DNA from: Xanthobacter autotrophicus
Lineage (GTDB): Bacteria > Pseudomonadota > Alphaproteobacteria > Rhizobiales > Xanthobacteraceae
Direction: 5' to 3' (one strand)
DNA: 64,000 bases
Assembly (NCBI RefSeq): GCF_043194295.1
Contig: NZ_JBAFVK010000012.1
The position numbers and the translations under genes were made by a program. The notes beneath the pieces were generated by a model. It worked only from the letters and a program-made list of their open reading frames with translations, searched no databases and was not told the DNA's origin. The number at the start of each line of letters is the position of its first letter. Within the stretch, counting starts at the first letter, position 1. Shown in pieces: positions 24,959-33,610 of the stretch.

Positions 24959-25855
24959 ATGCTCTCCACCCGTCAACTGCGCTATTTCGATGCCATTGCC
25001 CGGCATCGCCATTTTGGCCGGGCGGCGGAAGACTGCGCGGTGACCCAGCCGGCCTTGTCCATGCAGATCCGCGAGATGGAGGAGATGCTCGGCGTGCGCC
25101 TTTTGGAGCGGGGGCGCGGCGGGGTACGCCTTACCCCGGTGGGGGAAGAGGCCGCCGCCCGCGCCCGGGGCGTGCTCGCAGCGCTGGCCGACATGGAACG
25201 CACCATCCGCGACAGCGGCCGCCTGCTGGAGGGCCGGCTGCGGCTCGGGGTCATCGCCTCTATCGCCCCCTACCTGCTACCGCGCCTGCTGCCGGAGATG
25301 GCGCGGCGCTATCCGGGCCTCGAAATCGCGCTGCGGGAGAGCCAGACCGAGCATCTGGTGGCGGAACTCGTCCAGGGCGACCTCGACCTCGTCATCTTGA
25401 GCCTGCCGGTGGAGCATCCTGCGCTCGACGCCATGGCCCTGTTCGAGGATCGCTTCGTTCTTGCGGTGCCGGAGGCGTCGGCCGACTTCCCGGGGCCGCA
25501 GGCCTCCGCCGACAGCATCCTCGCCGCCGACCTGCTGCTGCTGGAGGACGGCCATTGCCTGCGCGACCAGGCGCTGAACGTCTGCCACAAGGCGGATGCG
25601 CGGCAATTGCGCCGCTTCGGCGCCTCCAGCCTCGCCACCCTGGCGCAGCTGGTGGCGAACGGGCAGGGCATCACCCTGCTGCCGGACCTGTTCGTGCGTG
25701 CGGAGGGCGGCCGGATGGAGGGGATCCGCCTGCTGCCGTTTCCCGATCCCGTGCCCGCGCGCACCATCGGCCTGGTCTGGCGCCGCACCCTGCCGTACCG
25801 GGAGGACGTGGAGGCGGTGGCGGATATGGTGAAGGCCTGCCGGCCGGGGGTGTGA
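24959..25855 (+). CDS. oxyR: Peroxide-sensing LysR regulator OxyR
   Basis: 298 residues with an N-terminal winged helix-turn-helix (LRYFDAIARHRHFGRAAEDC), then the LysR substrate-binding domain. The redox cysteines that form the activating disulfide are visible in GHCLRDQALNVCH, spaced as in OxyR. It is divergent from katA. No Shine-Dalgarno separates the operator palindrome from the ATG, so the mRNA may be leaderless or nearly so, and autorepression by occlusion is likely. Confidence 0.92.
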   Translation: MLSTRQLRYFDAIARHRHFGRAAEDCAVTQPALSMQIREMEEMLGVRLLERGRGGVRLTPVGEEAAARARGVLAALADMERTIRDSGRLLEGRLRLGVIASIAPYLLPRLLPEMARRYPGLEIALRESQTEHLVAELVQGDLDLVILSLPVEHPALDAMALFEDRFVLAVPEASADFPGPQASADSILAADLLLLEDGHCLRDQALNVCHKADARQLRRFGASSLATLAQLVANGQGITLLPDLFVRAEGGRMEGIRLLPFPDPVPARTIGLVWRRTLPYREDVEAVADMVKACRPGV

Positions 25856-25965
25856 TCAGGGGGTGAAAACCGGGGGCATGACCCGGCGCGCATGGTCCCG
25901 TTGCGCGCCCTGCCTTGCTTTGCCCCGCATTCAAAGCTAAGCCCCGCGCCAGATACGAGGACCTC

Positions 25966-27039
25966 ATGGCTCAGGACGGACTTTCCTACCGCGACGCGGG
26001 CGTGGACATCGATGCGGGCAACCGCCTGGTCGATCTCATCAAGCCGTTGGTGAAGGCCACGGCGCGCCCCGGCGCCGACGCGGACATCGGCGGATTCGGC
26101 GGGGTGTTCGACCTGAAGGCGGCCGGCTTTGCCGATCCCCTCCTCATCGCCACCACGGATGGCGTGGGCACCAAGCTCAAGATCGCCATCGACACCGGCG
26201 TGCACGACACCATCGGCATCGACCTTGTCGCCATGTGCGTGAACGACCTGGTGGTGCAGGGCGCCGAGCCGCTGCTGTTCCTTGACTATTTCGCCACCGG
26301 CCGGCTGGCGCCGGAAGTGGGTGCCCATATCGTCGCCGGCATCGCCCGGGCCTGCAAGGACGCCGGCTGCGCCCTCATCGGCGGCGAGACCGCCGAGATG
26401 CCGGGCATGTACAAGGATGGCGATTACGACCTCGCCGGCTTCTCCCTTGGCGCGGTGGAACGTGGCGACCTGCTGCCCCGCAAGGACGTGGGGCCGGGCG
26501 ACGTGATCCTGGGCCTCGCCTCCGCCGGGGTGCATTCCAACGGCTATTCGCTGGTGCGCCGCGTGGTCGAGCGCTCGGGCCTCGCCTGGTCCGACCCCGC
26601 GCCGTTCGAGGCGGGCCAGACGCTGGGCGCGGCCCTGCTCACCCCCACCCGGCTCTATGTGAAGAGCGTGCTGTCGGTGATCCGTTCCACCGGCTCCGTG
26701 AAGGCGCTGGCCCACATCACCGGCGGCGGCATCACCGAGAATTTGCCGCGGGTGCTGCCCAAGGGCACGCTGGCCCGCATCGACCTCACCAACCTCATGG
26801 TGCCGCCGGTGTTCCGCTGGCTCGCCACCGTGGGCGCCGTGGCGCCGGAGGAGATGCTGCGCGCCTTCAACTGCGGCGTCGGCATGGCCGTGGTGGTGCC
26901 GGCCGAGGACGAGGAGACCGTGGCCGATGCCTTCGCCGATGCCGGCGAATGCGTCATCCGCCTCGGCGTCATCGAGCCCGGCGAGGGCGCTCCCCACGTC
27001 GCATACGAGGGCTCCACCCATTTCGGATTCGCGTCGTGA
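25966..27039 (+). CDS. purM: Phosphoribosylformylglycinamidine cyclo-ligase
   Basis: 357 residues. AIR synthetase, step 5 of purine synthesis, cytosolic. Conserved blocks include TTDGVGTKLK, GGETAEMPGMY and HITGGGITENLPR. The ATG at 25966 is preceded by GAGG; a longer frame from 25915 is unconserved. Its stop codon overlaps the purN GTG start by three bases, so the two are translationally coupled. Confidence 0.96.
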   Translation: MAQDGLSYRDAGVDIDAGNRLVDLIKPLVKATARPGADADIGGFGGVFDLKAAGFADPLLIATTDGVGTKLKIAIDTGVHDTIGIDLVAMCVNDLVVQGAEPLLFLDYFATGRLAPEVGAHIVAGIARACKDAGCALIGGETAEMPGMYKDGDYDLAGFSLGAVERGDLLPRKDVGPGDVILGLASAGVHSNGYSLVRRVVERSGLAWSDPAPFEAGQTLGAALLTPTRLYVKSVLSVIRSTGSVKALAHITGGGITENLPRVLPKGTLARIDLTNLMVPPVFRWLATVGAVAPEEMLRAFNCGVGMAVVVPAEDEETVADAFADAGECVIRLGVIEPGEGAPHVAYEGSTHFGFAS

Positions 27040-27704
27040 GCGCAGGGTCGAGCGAGGCGCCGCGCCGCACCGCGGTCCTCATTTCCGGCCGGGGCTCGAA
27101 CATGGCGGCCCTGGTGAGCGCGGCCGAGCAGGAGGATTTTCCCGCCGAGATCGCTTTGGTGCTCTCCAACCGCGCCGATGCGGCCGGGCTGGAGTTTGCC
27201 AAGGCGCATGGTGTCCCGACCCTGGTGCTCTCCCACAAGGGCTATTCCGACCGCCTCGCCTTCGATGCGGCGCTGGATGCGCACCTGAAGGCGGAGGGCA
27301 TCGAGATCGTCTGCCTCGCCGGCTTCATGCGCCTGCTCACCCCGTGGCTGGTGGAGCGCTGGCGCAACCGCATGATCAACGTGCACCCCTCGCTCCTGCC
27401 GAGCTTCAAGGGCCTGCACACCCATGAGCGGGCGCTTGAGGCGGGGGTGCGGGTGCACGGCTGCACCGTGCATTTCGTGCGCGCGGAGATGGATGAGGGG
27501 CCGATCATCCTGCAAGCCGTGGTCCCCATCGAGCCCGGCGACACGCCGGATGTGCTCGCAGACCGGGTGCTGGAGCAGGAACACATCATCTACCCCAAGG
27601 GCCTGGAACTCCTGGCCGCCGGCCGGCTGACGGTCGTGGACGAGCGGGTCGCCATCGAAGGCGCCAAGGGCGGTCTTGCTCCGCTGGTGGTGCCGGCGGT
27701 GTGA
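27036..27704 (+). CDS. purN: Phosphoribosylglycinamide formyltransferase
   Basis: 222 residues from a GTG overlapping the purM stop (GTGA). It transfers formyl from 10-formyl-THF to GAR. Catalytic Asn, His and Asp are visible in RMINVHPSLLPSF, the HTHERAL...HGCTVHFV block and MDEGPII. It is the second gene of purMN, with a hairpin downstream. Confidence 0.95.
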   Translation: MSAGSSEAPRRTAVLISGRGSNMAALVSAAEQEDFPAEIALVLSNRADAAGLEFAKAHGVPTLVLSHKGYSDRLAFDAALDAHLKAEGIEIVCLAGFMRLLTPWLVERWRNRMINVHPSLLPSFKGLHTHERALEAGVRVHGCTVHFVRAEMDEGPIILQAVVPIEPGDTPDVLADRVLEQEHIIYPKGLELLAAGRLTVVDERVAIEGAKGGLAPLVVPAV

Positions 27705-27709
27705 GGCGC

Positions 27710-27733
27710 CCCCTCTCCGAGAGCGGAGAGGGG
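27710..27733. terminator. Hairpin between convergent purN and molybdoenzyme genes
   Basis: 10-bp perfect stem CCCCTCTCCG / CGGAGAGGGG with a four-base loop, six bases past purN. No U tract on either side, but its position between convergent stops suggests bidirectional termination. Confidence 0.6.
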
Positions 27734-27743
27734 CTGTTCGAAG

Positions 27744-29864
27744 TCAGTCCTCCAGCTTCTCCACCCGCACCCGGTTGTCGTGGAATGCCGCGCCGCCCAC
27801 CGGGGCCACCGGATCGGCGCCCGTCAGCGTGTTGATGCCGCGGCCCTCGCGGTGGGCCCGTGCCGGCTGGATCTGCTCCGACACCACCACCCCCCGCAGT
27901 ACGCCGTCGAACAGGCGCGCCTTCAGCACCACGCGCCCGCGCGGGTTTTCCACCGCCACGAAGTCGCCGGTGACGATGCCCAGCGCCGCCGCGTCCTCCG
28001 GATGGATCAGCAGGGAAGGCTCTCCCTCCCGCGCCACGGAGGTGGGGGTCTCGGTGAAGGAGGAATTGAGGAAATTGCGCGCCGGCGCGGTCACCAGGCG
28101 AAACGGGTGCTCGGGCGTCGCCTCCTCGATCACCGCCCAGTGGTCGGGCAGGGACGGCATGTCCGCCACCGGGCCGAACTTGGCTGGGGCCGGAAAGCCG
28201 AGGTTGGCCCAGTCCACGGCGAAGTGGAAGCGCTTGTCGCGGTGGCCGAAGCCATTGAGGAAGTGCGCATCCTCGAAGCTCTGCGCCACCTCGATGAAGC
28301 GCGCCTTCTCCAGTTCGTCGACGGGCGCGCGGCCGCTCTCGCGCAGGGTCCAGTCGATGAGGTCGCGCGGGCTCATGGCGAAGCCGGGGTGCTCCGCGCC
28401 CAGTCGCTGCGCCAGGGCGGCGATCACCTCATGGTTGGAGCGGCACTCGCCCGGCGGCTCCACCAGCTTCGGCCCGAGCTGGATGTGGGGGTGCCCGCCC
28501 GCCTGGTAGAGGTCTTCATGCTCGGTGAACATGGTGGCGGGCAGCACGATGTCCGCCATCTGCGCCGTGTCGGTCATGAACTGCTCGTGCACGGCTACGA
28601 ACAGATCTTCGCGCAGGAAGCCCGCCCGCACCTTGTCCTGTTCCGGGGCGATGGCCACCGGATTTGTGTTCTGGATGAACAGGGCCTTGACCGGGCCGCC
28701 GCCGGCCAGCGCATCCTCCTCCCCCATCAGGATGGGGCCGATGCGGGACTGGTCGAGCTGGCGGGTTCTGGGATCGAGCTTGTCCAGCCCTTCGATCATC
28801 TTCTTGCGCCAGCCATAGGTGCCCGACAGGGAATGCAGCGCCCCGCCGCCCTCATGCTGCCATGAGCCCGCCACCACGGGTATGGAGGCCACCGCATGCA
28901 TGTTCAGCGCCCCGTTGCGGGAGCGGGAGAAGCCGTAGCCGATGCGGAAGAAGGCGCGAGGCGTGGTGCCCACGAGACGCGCATAGGCCTCGATCTCCTC
29001 CACCGCGAGCCCGCAGATGGGGGCGGCCCACTCCGGCGCGCGGGTTTTCAGGTGCTCTTCCAGCGCGGCGCTGTCGCGGGCGTAGCGGTCGAGATAGGCG
29101 CGGTCGGCGTGGCCGTCGCGGAACAGCACGTGCATGACCGCGCAGGCCAGCGCCCCATCGGTGCCGGGCCGGATGAGGAGCGGAATGTCCGCCTGCTCCA
29201 TGGTGGGGGTGCGATAGACATCCACCACCGCCACCTTCGCCCCGCGGTCCTTGCGGGCGCGCATGGCGTGGGTCATCACATTGACCTGGGTGGACACCGC
29301 ATTGGTGCCCCACAGGGTGATGAGGTCGGAGGCCGCCATCTCGCGCGGGTCCACGCCGGCGATGCGCCCGGCGCCCGCCATGTAGCCGCTCCAGGCCGGG
29401 TTCACGCAGATGGTGGCGAAGAAGCGCGAATAGCCCTTGGCATGGGTGAGCCGGTTGATGCCGTCGCGCATCACCAGACCCATGGTGCCAGCATAATAAT
29501 AGGGCCAGACCGATTGGGCGCCGTGCGTACGCTCCGCCTCCAGCAGGCGATCGGCGATGCGGTCGAGGGCCTCGTCCCAGGAGATGCGGGAGAACTGGCC
29601 CGAGCCCTTGGGCCCGGTGCGCATCAGCGGATGGGTGAGGCGATCCGCATGGTTCGCCCGCTCCGCATAGCGGGCCACCTTCGCGCAGATGACGCCTGCG
29701 GTGTAGCTCTGCGCCTTGGCCCCGCGCACGCGGCCGATGCGGCCGTCGGGCATCACATCCACCTCCAGGGAGCAGGTGGAAGGGCAATCGTGGGGGCAGA
29801 CGGAGGCGCGCGTCGCGACGGGACGGTCGGTGGCGCGCGCCGTGTTCGGGGCATGCACGTTCAT
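27744..29864 (-). CDS. Molybdopterin-dependent oxidoreductase, DMSO-reductase family
   Basis: 706 residues, cytosolic (no Tat signal). The N-terminal [4Fe-4S] motif is CPHDCPSTCSL with a fourth cysteine in GVICAKV. The three molybdopterin domains follow, with LIRPGTDGAL and the C-terminal dinucleotide-binding domain (PSLLIHPEDAAALG). The Mo-ligand position near NPAWSGY suggests serine, as in DMSO/BSO-type enzymes, rather than Cys or Sec. The substrate is unknown. It stands alone with no electron-transfer subunit alongside, so it may be a single-subunit reductase. MoaD/E genes for the cofactor are at 50.8-51.6 kb. Confidence 0.85.
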   Translation of the reverse strand: MNVHAPNTARATDRPVATRASVCPHDCPSTCSLEVDVMPDGRIGRVRGAKAQSYTAGVICAKVARYAERANHADRLTHPLMRTGPKGSGQFSRISWDEALDRIADRLLEAERTHGAQSVWPYYYAGTMGLVMRDGINRLTHAKGYSRFFATICVNPAWSGYMAGAGRIAGVDPREMAASDLITLWGTNAVSTQVNVMTHAMRARKDRGAKVAVVDVYRTPTMEQADIPLLIRPGTDGALACAVMHVLFRDGHADRAYLDRYARDSAALEEHLKTRAPEWAAPICGLAVEEIEAYARLVGTTPRAFFRIGYGFSRSRNGALNMHAVASIPVVAGSWQHEGGGALHSLSGTYGWRKKMIEGLDKLDPRTRQLDQSRIGPILMGEEDALAGGGPVKALFIQNTNPVAIAPEQDKVRAGFLREDLFVAVHEQFMTDTAQMADIVLPATMFTEHEDLYQAGGHPHIQLGPKLVEPPGECRSNHEVIAALAQRLGAEHPGFAMSPRDLIDWTLRESGRAPVDELEKARFIEVAQSFEDAHFLNGFGHRDKRFHFAVDWANLGFPAPAKFGPVADMPSLPDHWAVIEEATPEHPFRLVTAPARNFLNSSFTETPTSVAREGEPSLLIHPEDAAALGIVTGDFVAVENPRGRVVLKARLFDGVLRGVVVSEQIQPARAHREGRGINTLTGADPVAPVGGAAFHDNRVRVEKLED

Positions 29865-29930
29865 GGGCGCAGAATAAAGGGGGGGACGGTCGCCGTCGCC
29901 CCCCTTTTCAAGTCGGCTTCTGTGTCGGCG

Positions 29931-30671
29931 TCAGGCGCCGTGCCCGGCTTCCGCCGTGGCACGTGCCCGGTTGCGCAGGATGTAGCCCGTGGCCACCACC
30001 ACCACCGCGCCGATGACGCTCGCCACATAATGGGGCAGTGCCGCCGGATGCATGCCGTGGTCATCCACTTTCACCAGCGAGGGGTCGATCTGCTGGAGGG
30101 CGTTGAGGGACATCACGTCGCCCACCAGCATCTCGCCGGCGATCCAGCCCAGCAGCGCCGCACCGGCCCAGATCAGGATGGGGAAGCGGGTGAGCAGCCG
30201 CAGCAGCAGCTGCGAGCCGAACACGATGAGCGGGATGGTCAGCAGCAGCCCGAACACGAACAATTCCCAGTGGCCGCGCGCGGCGGCGGCGATGGCCACC
30301 ACATTGTCGAGGCTCATGACCGCGTCGGCGATGGCGATGGTGCGCACCGCCTTCCACAGGCTGTCGGAGGCGGCCACCTCGTGGCTGTCGCCGTCATTGT
30401 CGGTGACCAGCTTGATGGCGATCCAGAACAGCAGCAGGCCGCCCACCACCTTCAGGAAGGGCACGCCGAGCAGCACGGTGACGGCGAGGGCGAACAGGAT
30501 GCGCAGCGCCACGGCCGCGCCTGCGCCCAAAAGGATGCCCCATTTGCGTTGCGCAGGCGGCAGCGACCGGCAGGCCAGCGCAATGACGACCGCATTGTCG
30601 CCGGACAGCAGCAGATCAATCCAGATGATCTGCAGAAGCGAGACCCAGAAGGTGGGCGCGGTAAAATCCAT
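29931..30671 (-). CDS. TerC/YjbE-family integral membrane protein
   Basis: 246 residues with about seven membrane helices. The family signature WIDLLLSGDNAVVIALA, with Asp residues in membrane segments, marks the TerC/YjbE metal-transport group. This group includes manganese exporters and proteins that metallate secreted enzymes. The start at 30671 has GGAG six bases upstream; ATGs at 30674 and 30683 are alternatives. A palindrome lies 90 bases upstream. A truncated second copy of its 5' end lies just upstream. Confidence 0.85.
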   Translation of the reverse strand: MDFTAPTFWVSLLQIIWIDLLLSGDNAVVIALACRSLPPAQRKWGILLGAGAAVALRILFALAVTVLLGVPFLKVVGGLLLFWIAIKLVTDNDGDSHEVAASDSLWKAVRTIAIADAVMSLDNVVAIAAAARGHWELFVFGLLLTIPLIVFGSQLLLRLLTRFPILIWAGAALLGWIAGEMLVGDVMSLNALQQIDPSLVKVDDHGMHPAALPHYVASVIGAVVVVATGYILRNRARATAEAGHGA

Positions 30672-30760
30672 CATCTGCTCCATGCTGCGCGGCAGGCCCC
30701 CACGCGCCGCAACACGGGTGCGTGTCCCATTCCTGAGCGGAAGTCGAGGCAAACTTTTAA

Positions 30761-30777
30761 AATGACGTTACGTCATT
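30761..30777 (-). promoter_or_regulatory. Palindromic operator upstream of the TerC-family gene
   Basis: Perfect palindrome AATGACGT-T-ACGTCATT. On the minus strand it lies just downstream of a TTGACC element, so it would overlap the promoter spacer. The ten bases TGACGTTACG recur at 31031-31040, at a similar distance upstream of the truncated TerC copy. Confidence 0.6.
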
Positions 30778-30961
30778 GTGGGGTCAAGAAAAAGGGGCCG
30801 CGAAGGCCCCCGGATTGCCGCTGCCGGCCCAAGGCCGCCACACCGGCAGCCGAGCGCGACGCCAGCGCGACCATTCCCGAGCCCGACAGGCGCACGGTGT
30901 TCCATAGGATCTGAAGCAGCACGAGCCACGGCATTGGTGAATCGAGCGACATTTTACCCAC
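30773..30961 (-). pseudogene. Truncated TerC-family 5' fragment
   Basis: A 62-codon frame (ATG at 30952 or GTG at 30961). Its segment WLVLLQILWNTVRLSGSG aligns with WVSLLQIIWIDLLLSGDN of the downstream TerC-family protein. It lacks the Asp-Asn metal residues and all later helices, and the frame then runs into unrelated sequence and the intact gene's promoter. Best read as a decayed duplicate of the gene's promoter and 5' end. A functional short transmembrane peptide is possible but unsupported. Confidence 0.6.
30789..30810 (-). terminator. Terminator inside the truncated TerC copy
   Basis: Six-bp GC stem GGGGCC / GGCCCC, five-base loop, followed on the minus strand by TTTTTCTT. It would end any transcript started at the upstream copy before the intact gene's promoter. 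Confidence 0.6.
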
Positions 30962-31077
30962 CCCGGGCCTTTTGGTTCCCCCGCGTTCTGCGGGTGGTAT
31001 TCTGCGTCTTGTGCGCCGTATTATGGATTTTGACGTTACGCTAACCTGTCCTTAGGTCCGGTCTCAAGTAAAACCGG

Positions 31078-31114
31078 ATGACGCAGCGCATCATTCGATG
31101 GCGCGCTGCGTCAT
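31078..31114 (-). terminator. Terminator downstream of ndk
   Basis: 12-bp perfect stem ATGACGCAGCGC / GCGCTGCGTCAT with a 13-base interval, followed on the minus strand by CCGGTTTTAC. It lies about 60 bases beyond the ndk stop. A second imperfect hairpin (GGAGATGCC GA GGCATCGCC) lies between, near 31144-31163. Confidence 0.6.
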
Positions 31115-31174
31115 TCCCGCCTGTTACCGCTTCAGGGGGCCGGAGATGCCGAGGCATCGCCGGAGCCTGAACGT

Positions 31175-31597
31175 TCAGCCGACGATTTCGTTGCCGGCGA
31201 AGAACTGGGCGATTTCCACCGCCGCGTTCTCGACGCTGTCGGAGCCGTGGGCGGAGTTCGCCTCGATGGACTCGGCGAACAGCTTGCGGATGGTGCCCTC
31301 GGCCGCATTGGCCGGGTTGGTGGCGCCCATCACTTCGCGATACTTGGCGACGGCGTTCTCGGCTTCGAGGACCTGCACCACCACCGGGCCCGAGGTCATG
31401 AAGGACACGAGGTCGCCGAAGAAGGGACGCGCGCTATGCACGGCGTAGAAGGTCTCGGCCTGGGCCTTGGTCATCAGGATGCGCTTCTGGGCGACGATGC
31501 GCAGGCCAGCGGTCTCGATGACGGCATTCACGGCGCCGGTGAGGTTCCGACGCGTGGCGTCGGGCTTGATGATCGAGAAGGTGCGCTCGATCGCCAT
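31175..31597 (-). CDS. ndk: Nucleoside diphosphate kinase
   Basis: 140 residues, normal length. Transfers gamma-phosphate between nucleotides through a phosphohistidine; the active histidine is in NSAHGSDS. The start at 31597 (MAIERTFSIIKPDA) has AGGACGG upstream; a 58-residue in-frame extension is not conserved. The gene is followed by two hairpins. Confidence 0.97.
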   Translation of the reverse strand: MAIERTFSIIKPDATRRNLTGAVNAVIETAGLRIVAQKRILMTKAQAETFYAVHSARPFFGDLVSFMTSGPVVVQVLEAENAVAKYREVMGATNPANAAEGTIRKLFAESIEANSAHGSDSVENAAVEIAQFFAGNEIVG

Positions 31598-31718
31598 GGG
31601 GGACCGTCCTGTCTGTTGCTGGTGGAATGGGATGCCGCGGCGTCCGCGGATGGCGCGGCTCTTAGCAGCCGGCGCCTGAAGGAGCAAGGGAAGGCCTGTC
31701 GAAGTGGTATTAGGATGC

Positions 31719-32447
31719 CTAAGCCTGTCCCAGCACCCCGTCGATGGCCCGCTCCACCGCTTCAGTCGCATCGAACGCCACCGGCACGCCGAGCACGCGC
31801 GGCCAGAACAGGGGCTCCTTGATGGCGCCGAGAAACTGCGCCGCCATGAGCTGCGGATCGCGCCCCGTCGGCAGCCGGCCCTCGGCGACGAGGGCGGCGA
31901 GATAGGCGGCGAGCCCCTTCACCGCCGGCTCCTTGCCGGCCGCGAAATAGGCCTTGGACAGCTCGGGAAAGCGTGGCGCCTCGGCGATGACGAGGCGAAG
32001 CAGCGGGATCACGTCGGGCCGCGCCCAGTGCTCGGTCAGCCGGGCCACATAGGCCCGCAGCACGGCGCGCGGGTCGCCCGTGGCTTCGCTGGGGATGAGC
32101 GGCGCACGGGTGAAGTGGGACCAGGCCTCGTCGATCACCGCGCCGAACAGGTCGGCCTTGCCGGGAAAGTGCTGGTAGAGCGTGCGCTTGGACACCGGCG
32201 CGGCGGCGGCCACAGCGTCCATGGAGGTCCCCTCGTAGCCCTTTTCCAGAAACAGGCGGCGCGCCGCCGCGCGGATGCGAGCGGTGGTGCCGCGCGTATC
32301 GCGGCGCGGCCTGGTCGCGGTGTCGGCGGCAGGCGGGGGAGCCTCGGGGGCAGGGGGCGGCGACGCTGATGAAGACATGGGCGGAACCGGCTTGGACGGG
32401 ACAGGTTTCAACAGGGCAGGCTTGAGCGACGCAGGGTTGCGGCTCAT
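31719..32447 (-). CDS. TetR/AcrR-family regulator
   Basis: About 242 residues from ATG 32447. A Pro/Ser-rich N-terminal arm of about 50 residues precedes the helix-turn-helix TSMDAVAAAAPVSKRTLYQHF, cut here as TSMDAVAA and SKRTLYQHF. The C-terminal ligand domain is like that of AefR/TetR_C members. It is divergent from the aldo-keto reductase gene, with a palindrome touching its start. It probably represses itself and the reductase until an unknown ligand binds. TTG 32453 or ATG 32378 are alternative starts. Confidence 0.88.
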   Translation of the reverse strand: MSRNPASLKPALLKPVPSKPVPPMSSSASPPPAPEAPPPAADTATRPRRDTRGTTARIRAAARRLFLEKGYEGTSMDAVAAAAPVSKRTLYQHFPGKADLFGAVIDEAWSHFTRAPLIPSEATGDPRAVLRAYVARLTEHWARPDVIPLLRLVIAEAPRFPELSKAYFAAGKEPAVKGLAAYLAALVAEGRLPTGRDPQLMAAQFLGAIKEPLFWPRVLGVPVAFDATEAVERAIDGVLGQA

Positions 32448-32454
32448 TGACAAG

Positions 32455-32479
32455 TGTAAACGGTACAGTGTAGTTTACA
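32455..32479. promoter_or_regulatory. TetR operator between tetR and aldo-keto reductase genes
   Basis: Perfect 7-bp arms TGTAAAC and GTTTACA with an 11-base spacer. It is eight bases upstream of the regulator ATG and about 60 upstream of the reductase start. Position and symmetry fit a TetR-family site controlling both genes. Confidence 0.75.
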
Positions 32480-32537
32480 TTCACGGCCAGCGCACGTCGC
32501 GCCGTTTGCGATCCCTCTCATCTTCATGAGGTCCCCC

Positions 32538-33524
32538 ATGGACCACCGTCCTCTCGGTCGCTCGGGTTTGTCCGTGTCCGCCATCGGCCTCGGCTGCATG
32601 GGCATGTCCGAATTCTACGGCCCCAGCGACGACGAACAGTCGCTGGCAACCCTAGCAGCCGCCCTCGATCTGGGCATAAATTTCTTCGATACCGCAGACA
32701 TGTACGGCGTCGGCCACAATGAGCGCCTGCTCGGGCGCTTCCTCAAGGGCCGGCGCGAGAAGGTGATCCTCGCCACCAAGTTCGGCAATGTGCGCGGACC
32801 CAACGGCGAGCGCCTCGGCGTTTCCGGCACGCCGGACTATGTGCGGTCCGCCTGCGATGCCAGCCTTCAGCGGCTCGGCATCGACACCATCGACCTCTAT
32901 TACCAGCACCGCGTGGACCCTAGGACCCCCATCGAGGAGACGGTGGGCGCCATGAAGGGGCTGGTCGAGGCCGGCAAGGTGCGTTTCCTCGGGCTGTCGG
33001 AATGCTCGGTGGAGACGCTGCGGCGCGCTCATGCGGTGCATCCCATCAGCGCGGTGCAGATCGAATATTCGCTCTGGAGCCGGGATCCGGAGGCCGGGAT
33101 GCTGGACGCCTGCCGCGAGCTGGGCGTCGCCTTCGTCGCCTACAGCCCGCTCGGGCGCTCTTTCCTCACGGGGACGGTGACCAGCCCCGACAGCCTCGCG
33201 CCGGATGATTTCCGTCGCGCCAATCCCCGCTTCACCGGGGCGGCGCTGGCGCAGAACCTCAAGCTCACCGAGGCGCTCAAGGATTTCGCGGCGGCCAAGG
33301 GCGCCACTAGCGCCCAGATCGCCTTGGCCTGGATCCTCGGCAAGCAGGAGCACGTGGTCCCCATCCCCGGCACCCGGCGCCTCAAGTATCTGGAGGAGAA
33401 CGCGGCGGCGACCACGATTCGCCTGGCGGCGGATGAGATCGCCAGCCTCGACGCCCTGTTCGCGCCCGAGGCGGTGGCCGGCACGCGCTATCCCGAGGCC
33501 GGCATGGCGCAACTCGGTCTGTGA
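32538..33524 (+). CDS. Aldo-keto reductase
   Basis: 328 residues, AKR (beta/alpha)8 barrel similar to the AKR13/YakC group. The catalytic tetrad is seen as Asp and Tyr in FFDTADMYG, Lys in ILATKFG and His in LYYQHRVD. The C-terminal NADPH-binding motif is IPGTRRLKYLEENAAA. Cytosolic reductase of aldehydes or ketones. The start at 32538 has GAGG upstream; ATG 32526 is in frame but lacks one. It is controlled with the divergent TetR gene. Confidence 0.92.
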   Translation: MDHRPLGRSGLSVSAIGLGCMGMSEFYGPSDDEQSLATLAAALDLGINFFDTADMYGVGHNERLLGRFLKGRREKVILATKFGNVRGPNGERLGVSGTPDYVRSACDASLQRLGIDTIDLYYQHRVDPRTPIEETVGAMKGLVEAGKVRFLGLSECSVETLRRAHAVHPISAVQIEYSLWSRDPEAGMLDACRELGVAFVAYSPLGRSFLTGTVTSPDSLAPDDFRRANPRFTGAALAQNLKLTEALKDFAAAKGATSAQIALAWILGKQEHVVPIPGTRRLKYLEENAAATTIRLAADEIASLDALFAPEAVAGTRYPEAGMAQLGL

Positions 33525-33610
33525 CGGGGAAGGGCGCGCCCCGAGAGGGCGCTGCCCTCCCCATCCTCCACAGTGGCATGGGCCTGCCCCAGGGGCGGTT
33601 CACATCCCGT

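Noticed and set aside
30684..31080. Manganese (yybP-ykoY) riboswitch before the TerC-family gene
   Set aside because: The conserved GGGGAGUA and partner loop sequences are not found in the leader; only the protein family suggested it. A covariance-model search would settle this.
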